A DNA stretch of 13,169 bases from an uncultured Eubacteriales bacterium. GTDB lineage: Bacteria; Bacillota; Clostridia; Christensenellales; Borkfalkiaceae. A program made the position numbers and the translations under genes. Position 1 is the first letter of the stretch. Every line of letters begins with the position of its first letter. Location: positions 1-13,169 of the forward strand of contig URHP01000041.1 in assembly GCA_900547645.1 (NCBI GenBank). The letters run 5' to 3'. Positions 7,066 to 13,169 of the stretch are shown piece by piece. The notes under the pieces are model-generated. The model had not been told where the DNA came from and did no database searches. It saw nothing but the letters and a program-made list of their open reading frames with translations.

Positions 7066-7653
7066 ATGAAAGGCGGGAAAACGGCGCGCGAAGATTCGCT
7101 TCAACTGCTGCGCGAAGCTGTCGGCACTTATCTGCTGTGCAGGTGTTATTTTACTTATGATCCGAATTATTGGTATTTTTATCTTTATGGAATTTCAGAT
7201 AAATTGATGCTCGGCGCGGAAGAAGATGATTTTCTCCTTGACGGTTTTCAGATCCGACGAATCGCCGATTTGCGGAGTGTGGAGAAAAAGGACGATCTCT
7301 GCGTTCGGATCAACGAGGAAAATCAGCTGCTTTCCGGTGTAAAAAAGCCTGCGGTCGATTTATCATCATGGGAAACTGTGTTTAAAAGTTTGCAGGCGAT
7401 GAATTGTATGATCATCGTACAGAATGATCATACGAAAAGGAAAGGCGGGTTTTTTCACCTTGGATATGTTACGGGAGTGGAACAGTCCCATATTATCTTC
7501 ACTTCCTTTGATGCCGACGGAAAGCGAACGGATGATATTTTCATTGATTATGATACGATCACGAGTGTCACGTTTGGCGACAGATATTCTACGACATGGC
7601 AAAAATATCTTTGCTCGCTACAAATAGAATGCCGCGGGAATGAAACCGTGTAA
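7066..7653 (+). CDS. Unrecognised 195-aa protein, low-GC orphan
   Basis: I do not recognise this protein. It has no membrane span or signal peptide. A helical start (about 7-24) precedes a beta-rich segment with many aromatics (YDPNYWYFYLYGISDKLML, 31-49). Two stretches share a pattern: YFYLYGIS...FLLDGFQIRRIADLRSVEKKD (38-76) and FFHLGYVTG...IFIDYDTITSVTFGD (129-172). They look like two small beta-barrel modules, Sm-like at most, joined by a helix (about 101-113). AGGAG (7055-7059) is 6 nt before ATG 7066, so I prefer this start over the in-frame TTG at 7048. GC over 7141-7620 is about 41%, against roughly 55-65% in adjacent housekeeping genes. It follows rsfS by 42 nt and could be co-transcribed, but composition marks it as a likely later arrival. 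Confidence 0.75.
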   Translation: MKGGKTAREDSLQLLREAVGTYLLCRCYFTYDPNYWYFYLYGISDKLMLGAEEDDFLLDGFQIRRIADLRSVEKKDDLCVRINEENQLLSGVKKPAVDLSSWETVFKSLQAMNCMIIVQNDHTKRKGGFFHLGYVTGVEQSHIIFTSFDADGKRTDDIFIDYDTITSVTFGDRYSTTWQKYLCSLQIECRGNETV

Positions 7654-7671
7654 GGTCTATTTTCGGTTTCA
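7631..7671. repeat. Inverted repeat spanning two convergent stop codons
   Basis: TGAAACCG (7631-7638) is the exact inverse of CGGTTTCA (7664-7671), with a 25-nt loop that contains the TAA of the upstream gene. The right arm covers the stop of the minus-strand gene. It may be a weak bidirectional terminator, but there is no clean U tract. Confidence 0.3.
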
Positions 7672-7911
7672 CTTGAAATCGATGCGCTTGGGCGCGGAGT
7701 ATTCCGCCCGGGCGCGTTTTTTCTTGCGCTCGACGAGGAAATAGACGGGTTCCGCAGGTTTTTCTTCCTTGGGCGGAGGATCGGGCGGAAGTTTTTTGGC
7801 AAGCGTCCGCCAGCCGATGCGCGCAAGGCGGAACCCGAACACGAGGATCACGCAGATGATGAGGACACAGAAGGCGTACAGTGCGCCGAGTCCCTGAATG
7901 GAGAGAAGCAT
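7669..7911 (-). CDS. Small single-span membrane protein, function unknown
   Basis: This 80-aa protein has one hydrophobic span (about 8-30), a proline-rich hinge (PPDPPPKEEKPAEP, about 42-55) and a strongly basic tail (VYFLVERKKKRARAEYSAPKRIDFK). Charge distribution puts the tail in the cytoplasm. I start at ATG 7911; the frame stays open to 8013, but the extra residues do not look like a protein N-terminus. No SD is visible at 7911. Instead TGCTATCAT, an extended -10, ends 6 nt before the ATG on the minus strand, suggesting a leaderless message. It is divergent from secA. The patterned tail (PVYFLVERKK...APKRIDFK) gives an impression of a conserved clostridial family, but I cannot name one. 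Confidence 0.68.
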   Translation of the reverse strand: MLLSIQGLGALYAFCVLIICVILVFGFRLARIGWRTLAKKLPPDPPPKEEKPAEPVYFLVERKKKRARAEYSAPKRIDFK

Positions 7912-7917
7912 GCTTTG

Positions 7918-7926
7918 ATGATAGCA
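7918..7926 (-). promoter_or_regulatory. Possible extended -10 promoter element
   Basis: On the minus strand TG-C-TATCAT (-10 at 7923-7918) lies 6 nt before the ATG of the small membrane protein. The best 17-nt-spaced -35 (CTTTTG) is poor, so the extended TG would have to compensate. Confidence 0.35.
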
Positions 7927-8042
7927 GAAACCTTCTGTCACAAAAGCCCGATTGCAGGCATATTTTCGCAGATTTTCGGGAAAATCCGTCCCAAGAGGCA
8001 AGCAAAGCGGCACCGGTCAGTGTGAAAAGCGTGCGGCGGGGA

Positions 8043-8048
8043 TATAAT
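8043..8048 (+). promoter_or_regulatory. Possible second -10 box upstream of secA
   Basis: GATATAATTT contains a perfect TATAAT at 8043-8048. The upstream -35 candidates (GTGTGA or TGTGAA near 8020-8026) are weak, so this may be a minor or inactive promoter. The 7912-8166 gap otherwise holds only the elements listed separately. Confidence 0.3.
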
Positions 8049-8073
8049 TTCGTAAAAAACCCCGGAAATCGCT

Positions 8074-8102
8074 TTGACATTTCGGGAAAATAATAGTAAA
8101 AT
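8074..8102 (+). promoter_or_regulatory. Consensus sigma-A-type promoter for secA
   Basis: A perfect TTGACA (8074-8079), a 17-nt spacer and TAAAAT (8097-8102). Expected initiation is near 8109, giving a leader of about 58 nt. An imperfect inverted repeat (CCCGGAAAT at about 8062-8070 and ATTTCGGG at about 8079-8086) flanks the -35 and could hold a regulator. Confidence 0.82.
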
Positions 8103-8119
8103 GGAAAAGTTAGAAAACA

Positions 8120-8176
8120 ATGGCGCACTATGATATTTTTTCGGTGCGCGCAAACGGAGCTGTAAGATGGGTTTGA
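8120..8176 (+). CDS. Possible 18-codon leader ORF overlapping the secA start
   Basis: ATG 8120 opens a frame reading MAHYDIFSVRANGAVRWV and stops at TGA 8174-8176, ten bases into secA and out of its frame. It begins about 11 nt after the predicted transcription start and has only a weak upstream purine run. A 6-bp hairpin (GCGCAC 8123-8128 with GTGCGC 8144-8149) lies inside it. Translational coupling to secA is possible; an ordinary leader with a chance ORF is equally possible. Confidence 0.25.
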   Translation: MAHYDIFSVRANGAVRWV

Positions 8177-11130
8177 TTCGCTATCTCATGAGCGGCGACA
8201 GCCGCAGGAGCCTCAAAAAGCTCAACAAGGAGGCGCTGGCGGTGGAAGCGCTCGCGCCCAAGTACGAAAAGATGACGGACGCCGAACTGCAATCGCAGAC
8301 GGGTATCCTGAAGGAGCGGCTGAAGAAGGGCGAGACGCTGGAAGACATTCTGCCCGACGCGTTCGCCGCGCTCAGAGAGGCGAGCAGCCGTGTGCTCGGC
8401 ATGAAGCATTTCCATGTGCAGATCGTGGGCGGCATCTGTCTGTTCCAGGGGCGCGTCGCCGAGATGAAGACGGGCGAAGGCAAGACGCTCGTCGCTACGC
8501 TTCCCGCCTATCTCGAGGCGCTCTCCGGAAAGGGCGTGCATATCGTTACGGTCAACGATTACCTTGCCCGCCGCGATGCGGAATGGATGGGGAAAGTCCA
8601 CAAATTCATGGGGCTCACCGTCGGCGTGGTCGTGCCCGGCATGAACGATGAACAGAAGCGCGCCGCTTATACCTGCGACATCACTTACGGCACCAACAAC
8701 GAATTCGGATTCGATTACCTCAGGGACAACCTGAAAAACGATCTGAAGCTCATGGTCCAGCGCGAGCTGAACTTTGCCATTGTGGACGAGGTGGACTCCA
8801 TCCTCATCGACGAGGCAAGAACGCCGCTCATCATTTCGGGAAAGGGCGATAAGTCTTCCGATCTCTACGAGCGCGTCGATAAATTCGTCCGCACCCTCAA
8901 GGGCGGCTTCGACGACGATCTGAAGGATGCGGAAGAGGTCTCGCGCAGAAAGAAGGGCGCTTCGTCCGCGCAGAAGATCGCCGCCGCCGAAGCGCTCGAA
9001 TGGGACTACGTCGTGGAGCGGAAGGACCGCCAGGTGCGCCTTACGGAGTTCGGCGCGGAGAAGGCGGAAAAATTCTTCGGGGTGGAGAACATTGCGGACG
9101 TCACGAACGCCTCTTTGAATCATCACATCCAGCAGGCGCTGAAGGCGCATCAGCTGTTCCACCTCAACGAACAGTATATCATCAATAACGGCGAGATCGT
9201 CATCGTGGACGAGTTTACGGGACGTCTTATGATCGGGCGCCGCTATTCGGACGGATTGCATCAGGCGATCGAAGCAAAAGAGGGCGTCAAGGTCCGCGAG
9301 GAGAATAAGACCTACGCGACCATCACTTTCCAGAACTATTTCCGTCTGTATAAAAAGCTCTCCGGTATGACGGGTACCGCAAAGACGGAGGAGGGCGAAT
9401 TCCGCACCATCTATTCGCTCGACGTCATCGAGATCCCCACAAATAAGCCCGTGCGCCGCGTGGATATGCACGACAGGATCTTTTCCACCGTCGAAGGCAA
9501 GAAAAAGGCGATCGTCCGCGAGATCGTCGAGCGGCACGAAAAGGGGCAGCCCATCCTCGTGGGTACCGTTTCCGTCGATAAGTCGGAGGAAATTTCCCGC
9601 CTGCTCATCCGTAACGGGATCAAACATAACATTCTGAACGCGAAGAACCACGAGCGCGAGGCGGAGATCGTCGCGCAGGCGGGGCGTTACGGCGCCGTCA
9701 CCATCGCCACCAACATGGCGGGGCGCGGTACGGATATTCTGTTGGGCGGCAACCCCGAATACCTCGCGAAAAAGCGCCTGCGTGAAGAGGGCGTCGAGCA
9801 CGAGACGATCGAGCGCGCCACTTCCTTTATCGACCTCGGAGACGACGAAGAGGCAAAGCGCGTCCGCGACCGCTATAACGAGCTCTACAGATCTTATAAG
9901 GAAAAGACGGACGAGGAAAAGAAGCAGGTCATCGAGGCGGGCGGTCTGTGCATCATCGGTACCGAGCGCCACGAATCCCGCCGTATCGACAATCAGCTGC
10001 GCGGCCGTTCCGGCCGTCAGGGCGACGTCGGCGTCTCCATCTTCTTTATTTCGCTTGAAGACGATCTGATGGTCCGCTTCGGCGGCGAGCGCATGAAGCG
10101 CATCTATGCGATGAGCAAGATGCAGGAGGACGAGAGCCTTGAATCCAAGCTGCTCACCAACCTCATCGAGTACGCGCAGAAGCAGATCGAGGGCAGGAAC
10201 TTCGGCATCCGTAAAAACGTCCTTCAGTACGACGACGTCATGAACAAGCAGCGCACGATCATGTATGCGGAGCGTATGCGCGTCATCCGCGGCGAGAACG
10301 TGCACGATCAGGTGCTGAAGTATATCCCGGGCTATGTCGAAGAGGTGGTGCGCGAAGCGGTCAACGCCGACGATATGCCCGAAAAGTGGAGCGAGACCGA
10401 TCTCAATACGGCGCTCGAGCGCTATCTCATTCCCGAAGGTTCCAATTACGTCACGCGCGAGAAGCTGGAAAAGTGGGATTACGACGTCGCTCTCAAGCGC
10501 ATTTCCGAAAAGACCACAAAGTGTTATGAAGAAAAGATCGCGCGCATCAAGGAAGAGATGCCTGCGGTGGACTTCGGTAAGATCGAGCGCGACGTGCTGC
10601 TCTCCTACGTCAACAGCAACTGGATCGACCATATCGACGCGATGGATCAGCTCCGCAAGGGCATCACGCTGCGCGCCTACGGTCAGACCGATCCCGTCAT
10701 TGCCTATAAACAGGAAGGGTTTGCCATGTTCGACGAGATGGTGGAGCGCATTCAGGAGCGCACCATCCGTTTCCTGCTGAAGTGTCAGATCAAGGCGCAG
10801 CCGCGTCCCGTGCAGCGCATCTTCCCGACGGCGAACCGTCCTGCGGCGCCCGTGCAGGGGAATGCGCAGCCTTCCGAAGGTCAGGCGCCCGCGCCCGCCG
10901 CTCCTGCGCAGAGCGCGCCCGAACAGAGCGCTGCTTCGGCTCCCGTGAATGCGGCGCCTGTCGGCCCCGAAGCGATGCCCAGGGAGGTGGACGTCAATTC
11001 CCTGCGCACTTCCGGCGAGAATAAATTCAATCCCGCCACAATGAAGAAAGAGAAGAAAGTCGGTCCGAACGATCCCTGCCCCTGCGGCAGCGGACTCAAA
11101 TACAAGAAGTGCCACGGGAAACCGTATTGA
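8167..11130 (+). CDS. secA: Preprotein translocase ATPase SecA
   Basis: SecA is the cytoplasmic motor that drives preproteins through SecYEG. The 987-aa protein shows GRVAEMKTGEGKT (Walker A, 95-107), VNDYLARRDAEWM (129-141), TYGTNNEFGFDYLRDN (173-188), DEVDSILIDEARTPLIISG (Walker B, 207-225), FQNYFRLYKKLSGMTGTAKTE, ATNMAGRGTDI and HESRRIDNQLRGRSGRQGD. The scaffold and wing follow. An Ala/Pro/Gln-rich linker (about 885-945) leads to a SEC-C zinc motif with Cys971, Cys973, Cys982 and His983. Extra charged segments occur at about 250-278 and in the second nucleotide-binding domain before GGLCIIGTERHE, making it longer than the shortest Bacillota SecAs. RQGDVG replaces the common RQGDPG. GGAG (8155-8158) is 8 nt before the ATG. 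Confidence 0.98.
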   Translation: MGLIRYLMSGDSRRSLKKLNKEALAVEALAPKYEKMTDAELQSQTGILKERLKKGETLEDILPDAFAALREASSRVLGMKHFHVQIVGGICLFQGRVAEMKTGEGKTLVATLPAYLEALSGKGVHIVTVNDYLARRDAEWMGKVHKFMGLTVGVVVPGMNDEQKRAAYTCDITYGTNNEFGFDYLRDNLKNDLKLMVQRELNFAIVDEVDSILIDEARTPLIISGKGDKSSDLYERVDKFVRTLKGGFDDDLKDAEEVSRRKKGASSAQKIAAAEALEWDYVVERKDRQVRLTEFGAEKAEKFFGVENIADVTNASLNHHIQQALKAHQLFHLNEQYIINNGEIVIVDEFTGRLMIGRRYSDGLHQAIEAKEGVKVREENKTYATITFQNYFRLYKKLSGMTGTAKTEEGEFRTIYSLDVIEIPTNKPVRRVDMHDRIFSTVEGKKKAIVREIVERHEKGQPILVGTVSVDKSEEISRLLIRNGIKHNILNAKNHEREAEIVAQAGRYGAVTIATNMAGRGTDILLGGNPEYLAKKRLREEGVEHETIERATSFIDLGDDEEAKRVRDRYNELYRSYKEKTDEEKKQVIEAGGLCIIGTERHESRRIDNQLRGRSGRQGDVGVSIFFISLEDDLMVRFGGERMKRIYAMSKMQEDESLESKLLTNLIEYAQKQIEGRNFGIRKNVLQYDDVMNKQRTIMYAERMRVIRGENVHDQVLKYIPGYVEEVVREAVNADDMPEKWSETDLNTALERYLIPEGSNYVTREKLEKWDYDVALKRISEKTTKCYEEKIARIKEEMPAVDFGKIERDVLLSYVNSNWIDHIDAMDQLRKGITLRAYGQTDPVIAYKQEGFAMFDEMVERIQERTIRFLLKCQIKAQPRPVQRIFPTANRPAAPVQGNAQPSEGQAPAPAAPAQSAPEQSAASAPVNAAPVGPEAMPREVDVNSLRTSGENKFNPATMKKEKKVGPNDPCPCGSGLKYKKCHGKPY

Positions 11131-11136
11131 TCTGCA

Positions 11137-11167
11137 GCCGTTCTTTCCGGATGCCGGAGAGAACGGC
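11137..11167. other. Strong 14-bp hairpin after secA
   Basis: GCCGTTCTTTCCGG (11137-11150) pairs with CCGGAGAGAACGGC (11154-11167) around an ATG triloop, with one G-U pair. It begins 6 nt after the secA stop. No T tract follows, so it may protect the secA mRNA 3' end or help the terminator just downstream. Confidence 0.6.
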
Positions 11168-11177
11168 CGCAATGCAT

Positions 11178-11215
11178 GAGAAAACGCCGCTGTAACAAAA
11201 GCGGCTCGTTTTCTC
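11178..11215 (+). terminator. Rho-independent terminator for secA
   Basis: GCCGCT (11186-11191) and AGCGGC (11200-11205) form the core stem with an 8-nt loop, preceded by AAAAC and followed by TCGTTTTCTCTC. The flanks GAGAAAACG (11178-11186) and CGTTTTCTC (11207-11215) can extend the stem. It lies 43 nt before prfB, suggesting that prfB has its own promoter or depends on read-through. Confidence 0.7.
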
Positions 11216-11258
11216 TCAGAGGGATCATATTCCCATACCATTCTTATAAAGGAAACCT

Positions 11259-12356
11259 ATGTTCAAAGCAGACGATTACAGATTGCGCATCAAAGCGCTG
11301 GAAGACACCCTCGGGGAAGCGAAATATGCGCTCGACATCGACAATATTTCGCAGCAGCTCAAAACGCTGAAAGAGGAGCAGGAAAAGCCGGAAGTCTGGC
11401 AGGATCTTGAGCGTTCGGCAAAGATCGGACGCGAGATCTCGTCCATCGAGGGCAAGATCGCTTCCTATGAGCGGGGCAGAAAGGCGCTTGACGACGCAAA
11501 CGAAGTCATCGACCTCATCGAGGAGTCGGGTGAAGAAGAGCTTGTCCCCGAACTCGACAAGATGATGACGACGGCGGAAAAGGACATCGAAGAAATGCGC
11601 ATCCGCGCTCTTCTGCGGGGGAAGTACGATTCTTCCAACGCGCTCATGTCCCTTCATGCGGGCGCGGGCGGGACGGAAGCGTGCGATTGGTGCCAGATGC
11701 TCTATCGCATGTACTGCCGTTACGCGGAAAAGAACGGCTATAAAGTCACGGAGATCGACCGTCTTCCCGGGGATTCCGCGGGGCTCAAGTCCGTCGATTT
11801 CAAGGTGGAGGGCGAAAACGCCTATGGGTACCTGAAAGCGGAGATCGGCGTGCATCGGTTGGTCCGCATCTCTCCGTTCGACGCCAACAAGCGCCGCCAG
11901 ACGTCGTTCGCGTCCGTTGAAGTCATGCCGGAGGTGGAGGACGACGGCGAGATCGAGATCAAGGACGAGGACATCCGCATCGACGTGTACCGTTCTTCCG
12001 GTGCGGGCGGACAGAAGGTCAACAAGACGGAGACCGCCATCCGCATCACGCATTTCCCGACGGGGATCGTCGTCACCTGCCAGAACGAGAGAAGCCAGCT
12101 TCAGAACAAGGAGATGGCGTTCAAATACCTCAGGAGCCGCCTTTTGGAAAAGCAGCTCGAACAGCGCATGCAGGAAGAGGCGGCGTTGAAGGGCGAGACC
12201 AAAAAAATCGAATGGGGTTCGCAGATCCGTTCCTATGTGTTCTGCCCGTATACCCTTGTCAAGGATCATCGCACCGGTTACGAAGTGGGCGACGTACAGG
12301 CAGTCATGGACGGAGATATTCAGGGATTTATCATCGACTATCTGAAAAAGTCGTGA
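11259..12356 (+). CDS. prfB: Peptide chain release factor 2 (RF2), no programmed frameshift
   Basis: RF2 recognises UGA and UAA stop codons and triggers peptidyl-tRNA hydrolysis. The 365-aa protein has the codon-recognition SPF tripeptide (205-207, in VRISPFDANKRR) and the catalytic GGQ (250-252, in SSGAGGQKVNKT). LHAGAGGTEACDW and WGSQIRSYVF are also typical. Most bacterial prfB genes carry an in-frame UGA near codon 26 that needs a +1 shift. Here the equivalent Leu25-Asp26 is CTC GAC (11331-11336), so the N-terminal 25 codons read straight through. AAGGAAA a few bases before the ATG serves as the SD. tsaD follows after 55 nt. Confidence 0.96.
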   Translation: MFKADDYRLRIKALEDTLGEAKYALDIDNISQQLKTLKEEQEKPEVWQDLERSAKIGREISSIEGKIASYERGRKALDDANEVIDLIEESGEEELVPELDKMMTTAEKDIEEMRIRALLRGKYDSSNALMSLHAGAGGTEACDWCQMLYRMYCRYAEKNGYKVTEIDRLPGDSAGLKSVDFKVEGENAYGYLKAEIGVHRLVRISPFDANKRRQTSFASVEVMPEVEDDGEIEIKDEDIRIDVYRSSGAGGQKVNKTETAIRITHFPTGIVVTCQNERSQLQNKEMAFKYLRSRLLEKQLEQRMQEEAALKGETKKIEWGSQIRSYVFCPYTLVKDHRTGYEVGDVQAVMDGDIQGFIIDYLKKS

Positions 12357-12362
12357 TTTGAA

Positions 12363-12374
12363 GCGCATATGCGC
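12363..12374. repeat. 12-bp perfect palindrome between prfB and tsaD
   Basis: GCGCATATGCGC lies 6 nt after the prfB stop, in the 55-nt gap before tsaD. It could be a small hairpin or a protein site, but with only six bases per arm in GC-rich DNA chance is a real option. Confidence 0.3.
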
Positions 12375-12411
12375 CGCAATCCGTTGTTGCGCTGCATTAA
12401 ATGGAAAGCAT

Positions 12412-13135
12412 ATGACAAATCAAAAAGAGCGCCCGCTCATTCTGGGCATTGAATCCTCCTGCGACGAGACGGCGGCTGCCGTCATCCGCGGGAGGGAACT
12501 TTTATCGGACGAAATCGCATCATCTGCGGCGACGCAGGCAAAGTACGGCGGCGTTGTGCCCGAAATCGCTTCCCGCGCCCATGCGGAAGCCGTGGACGAG
12601 GTGGTGGCGCGCGCGCTGCGGAATGCGGGCGTGCGCAAGGAGGAGCTGGATGCGGTTGCCGTCACTTACGGCGCGGGGCTTCTGGGTGCGCTGCTCGTCG
12701 GACTCTCCTTTGCCAAAGGGTTTGCCTATGGACTCGGGATCCCGCTCATCGGCGTCGATCATATCCGCGGGCATCTTGCCGCGGCGTATCTCGAAGATGA
12801 GACGCTGGAGCCGCCCTTCCTTACGCTGCTTGCGAGCGGCGGGCATACCGCCATTCTCTATACGGCGTCGGCGGACGCGTTCCGCGTGCTCGGCGGAACG
12901 CTGGACGACGCGGCGGGCGAAGCCTTCGACAAGGTAGCGCGCGTTTTGGGACTTCCCTATCCGGGCGGTCCGCACGTGGAAGCTCTCGCGCGGGAGGGGA
13001 AGAACGTTGTCCCCATGCCGAAAATGCTGAAAGGCAGCGGCGGGTACGACTTTTCGTACAGCGGGCTGAAGACGGCGGTCATCAATTACGTGCATACCAG
13101 GCAGCAGAAAGGGGAAGCGTGGAACCCTGCGGACG
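12412..13135 (+). CDS. tsaD: tRNA N6-adenosine threonylcarbamoyltransferase TsaD, 3' truncated
   Basis: TsaD transfers threonylcarbamoyl from its adenylate to A37 of ANN-decoding tRNAs, working with TsaB and TsaE. The 241 visible codons start ILGIESSCDETAAA (10-23). They include KYGGVVPEIASRAH (44-57), GAGLLGALLVGLSFAKG (87-103), the metal-site HIRGH with His117 and His121, LASGGHT (140-146), GGTLDDAAGEAFDKVARVLGL (161-181), YPGGP and DFSYSGLKTAV (213-223). Full-length enzymes are about 335-340 aa, so roughly the last 95 residues, including the C-terminal metal-ligand Asp, are lost where the adapter begins. The frame has no stop before the contig end. GGAAAG (12403-12408) is a modest SD. Apart from the cut it looks intact. 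Confidence 0.96.
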
Positions 13136-13169
13136 CTGTCTCTTATACACATCTGACGCTGCCGACGAA
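13136..13169. other. Illumina Nextera (Tn5) read-1 adapter, inverted
   Basis: CTGTCTCTTATACACATCT (13136-13154) is the inverted Tn5 mosaic end. The following GACGCTGCCGACGA is the reverse complement of the read-1 adapter arm, and one extra A ends the contig. This is artificial and truncates tsaD. Reading it on the minus strand gives another false MCIRD N-terminus. Confidence 0.98.

Noticed and set aside
8101..8109. Riboswitch in the secA leader
   Set aside because: The leader is only about 58 nt with one 6-bp hairpin; no known riboswitch core is visible.
8101..8133. 10-codon ORF (MEKLENNGAL) upstream of secA
   Set aside because: Its ATG overlaps the -10 box, so it lies upstream of the expected transcript start.
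8128..11241. 1037-codon open frame on the minus strand opposite secA
   Set aside because: It is a complement shadow of a GC-rich, strongly codon-biased gene. The translation is repetitive in composition with no recognisable domain, while the plus strand encodes complete SecA motifs.
11244..12368. 374-codon minus-strand frame opposite prfB
   Set aside because: Same cause: stop-poor complement of a codon-biased gene. RF2 motifs are intact on the plus strand.
1..13169. Terminal inverted repeats as evidence of a transposon
   Set aside because: The repeats are Tn5 mosaic ends with Illumina adapter arms, and no transposase or target duplication is present.

Overview
This window is about 13.1 kb of bacterial chromosome. 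It looks like a high-GC member of the Clostridia (Bacillota). The evidence is the gene set: recX, a bifunctional nnr, a nadD-yqeK/rsfS pair, a SecA ending in a SEC-C zinc motif, prfB and tsaD. Short intergenic gaps, SD-led genes and AAAA-stem-TTTT terminators agree with this. Neighbouring housekeeping genes are roughly 55-65% GC. A narrower placement would be a guess. Both ends carry Illumina Nextera/Tn5 adapter sequence (1-28 and 13136-13169). The window is therefore a contig with untrimmed adapters, and its first and last genes are cut.

Layout. (a) 29-4561, plus strand, is a tightly packed run: a 5'-truncated UDP-sugar pyrophosphorylase of the eukaryote-like UDPGP family, an unrecognised 115-residue helical protein, a membrane-anchored ComEC-type metallo-beta-lactamase-fold hydrolase, recX, and the NAD(P)HX repair enzyme nnr. 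Junctions overlap or are only 1-26 nt, so this is probably one operon. It ends at a strong hairpin terminator that can work in both directions. (b) 4652-5407, minus strand, is an unrecognised protein with four predicted membrane segments, converging on nnr. (c) 5478-7023, plus strand, is a NadD-YqeK fusion followed by rsfS. The fusion has a consensus promoter that ends at its start codon, and a 21-bp perfect palindrome lies between the two genes. (d) 7066-7653 is a low-GC gene (about 41%) of unknown function. It converges on a small single-span membrane protein (7669-7911, minus strand). (e) 7912-8166 is a divergent promoter region with a consensus sigma-A-type promoter for secA. (f) secA (8167-11130) ends at a two-hairpin spacer. 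It is followed by prfB, which has no programmed frameshift, and by tsaD, which runs into the right-hand adapter.

Together the recognised genes cover NAD synthesis (NadD) and NAD(P)HX repair (Nnr), dinucleotide-polyphosphate hydrolysis (YqeK), ribosome silencing (RsfS), termination (RF2), tRNA t6A formation (TsaD), protein export (SecA), recombination control (RecX) and nucleotide-sugar supply. I see no phage, transposon, CRISPR, tRNA or rRNA. I do not see a complete novel system. The best leads are the low-GC orphan at 7066-7653, the two unrecognised membrane proteins, the palindrome before rsfS, the apparently leaderless nadD-yqeK transcript and a possible leader ORF in front of secA.
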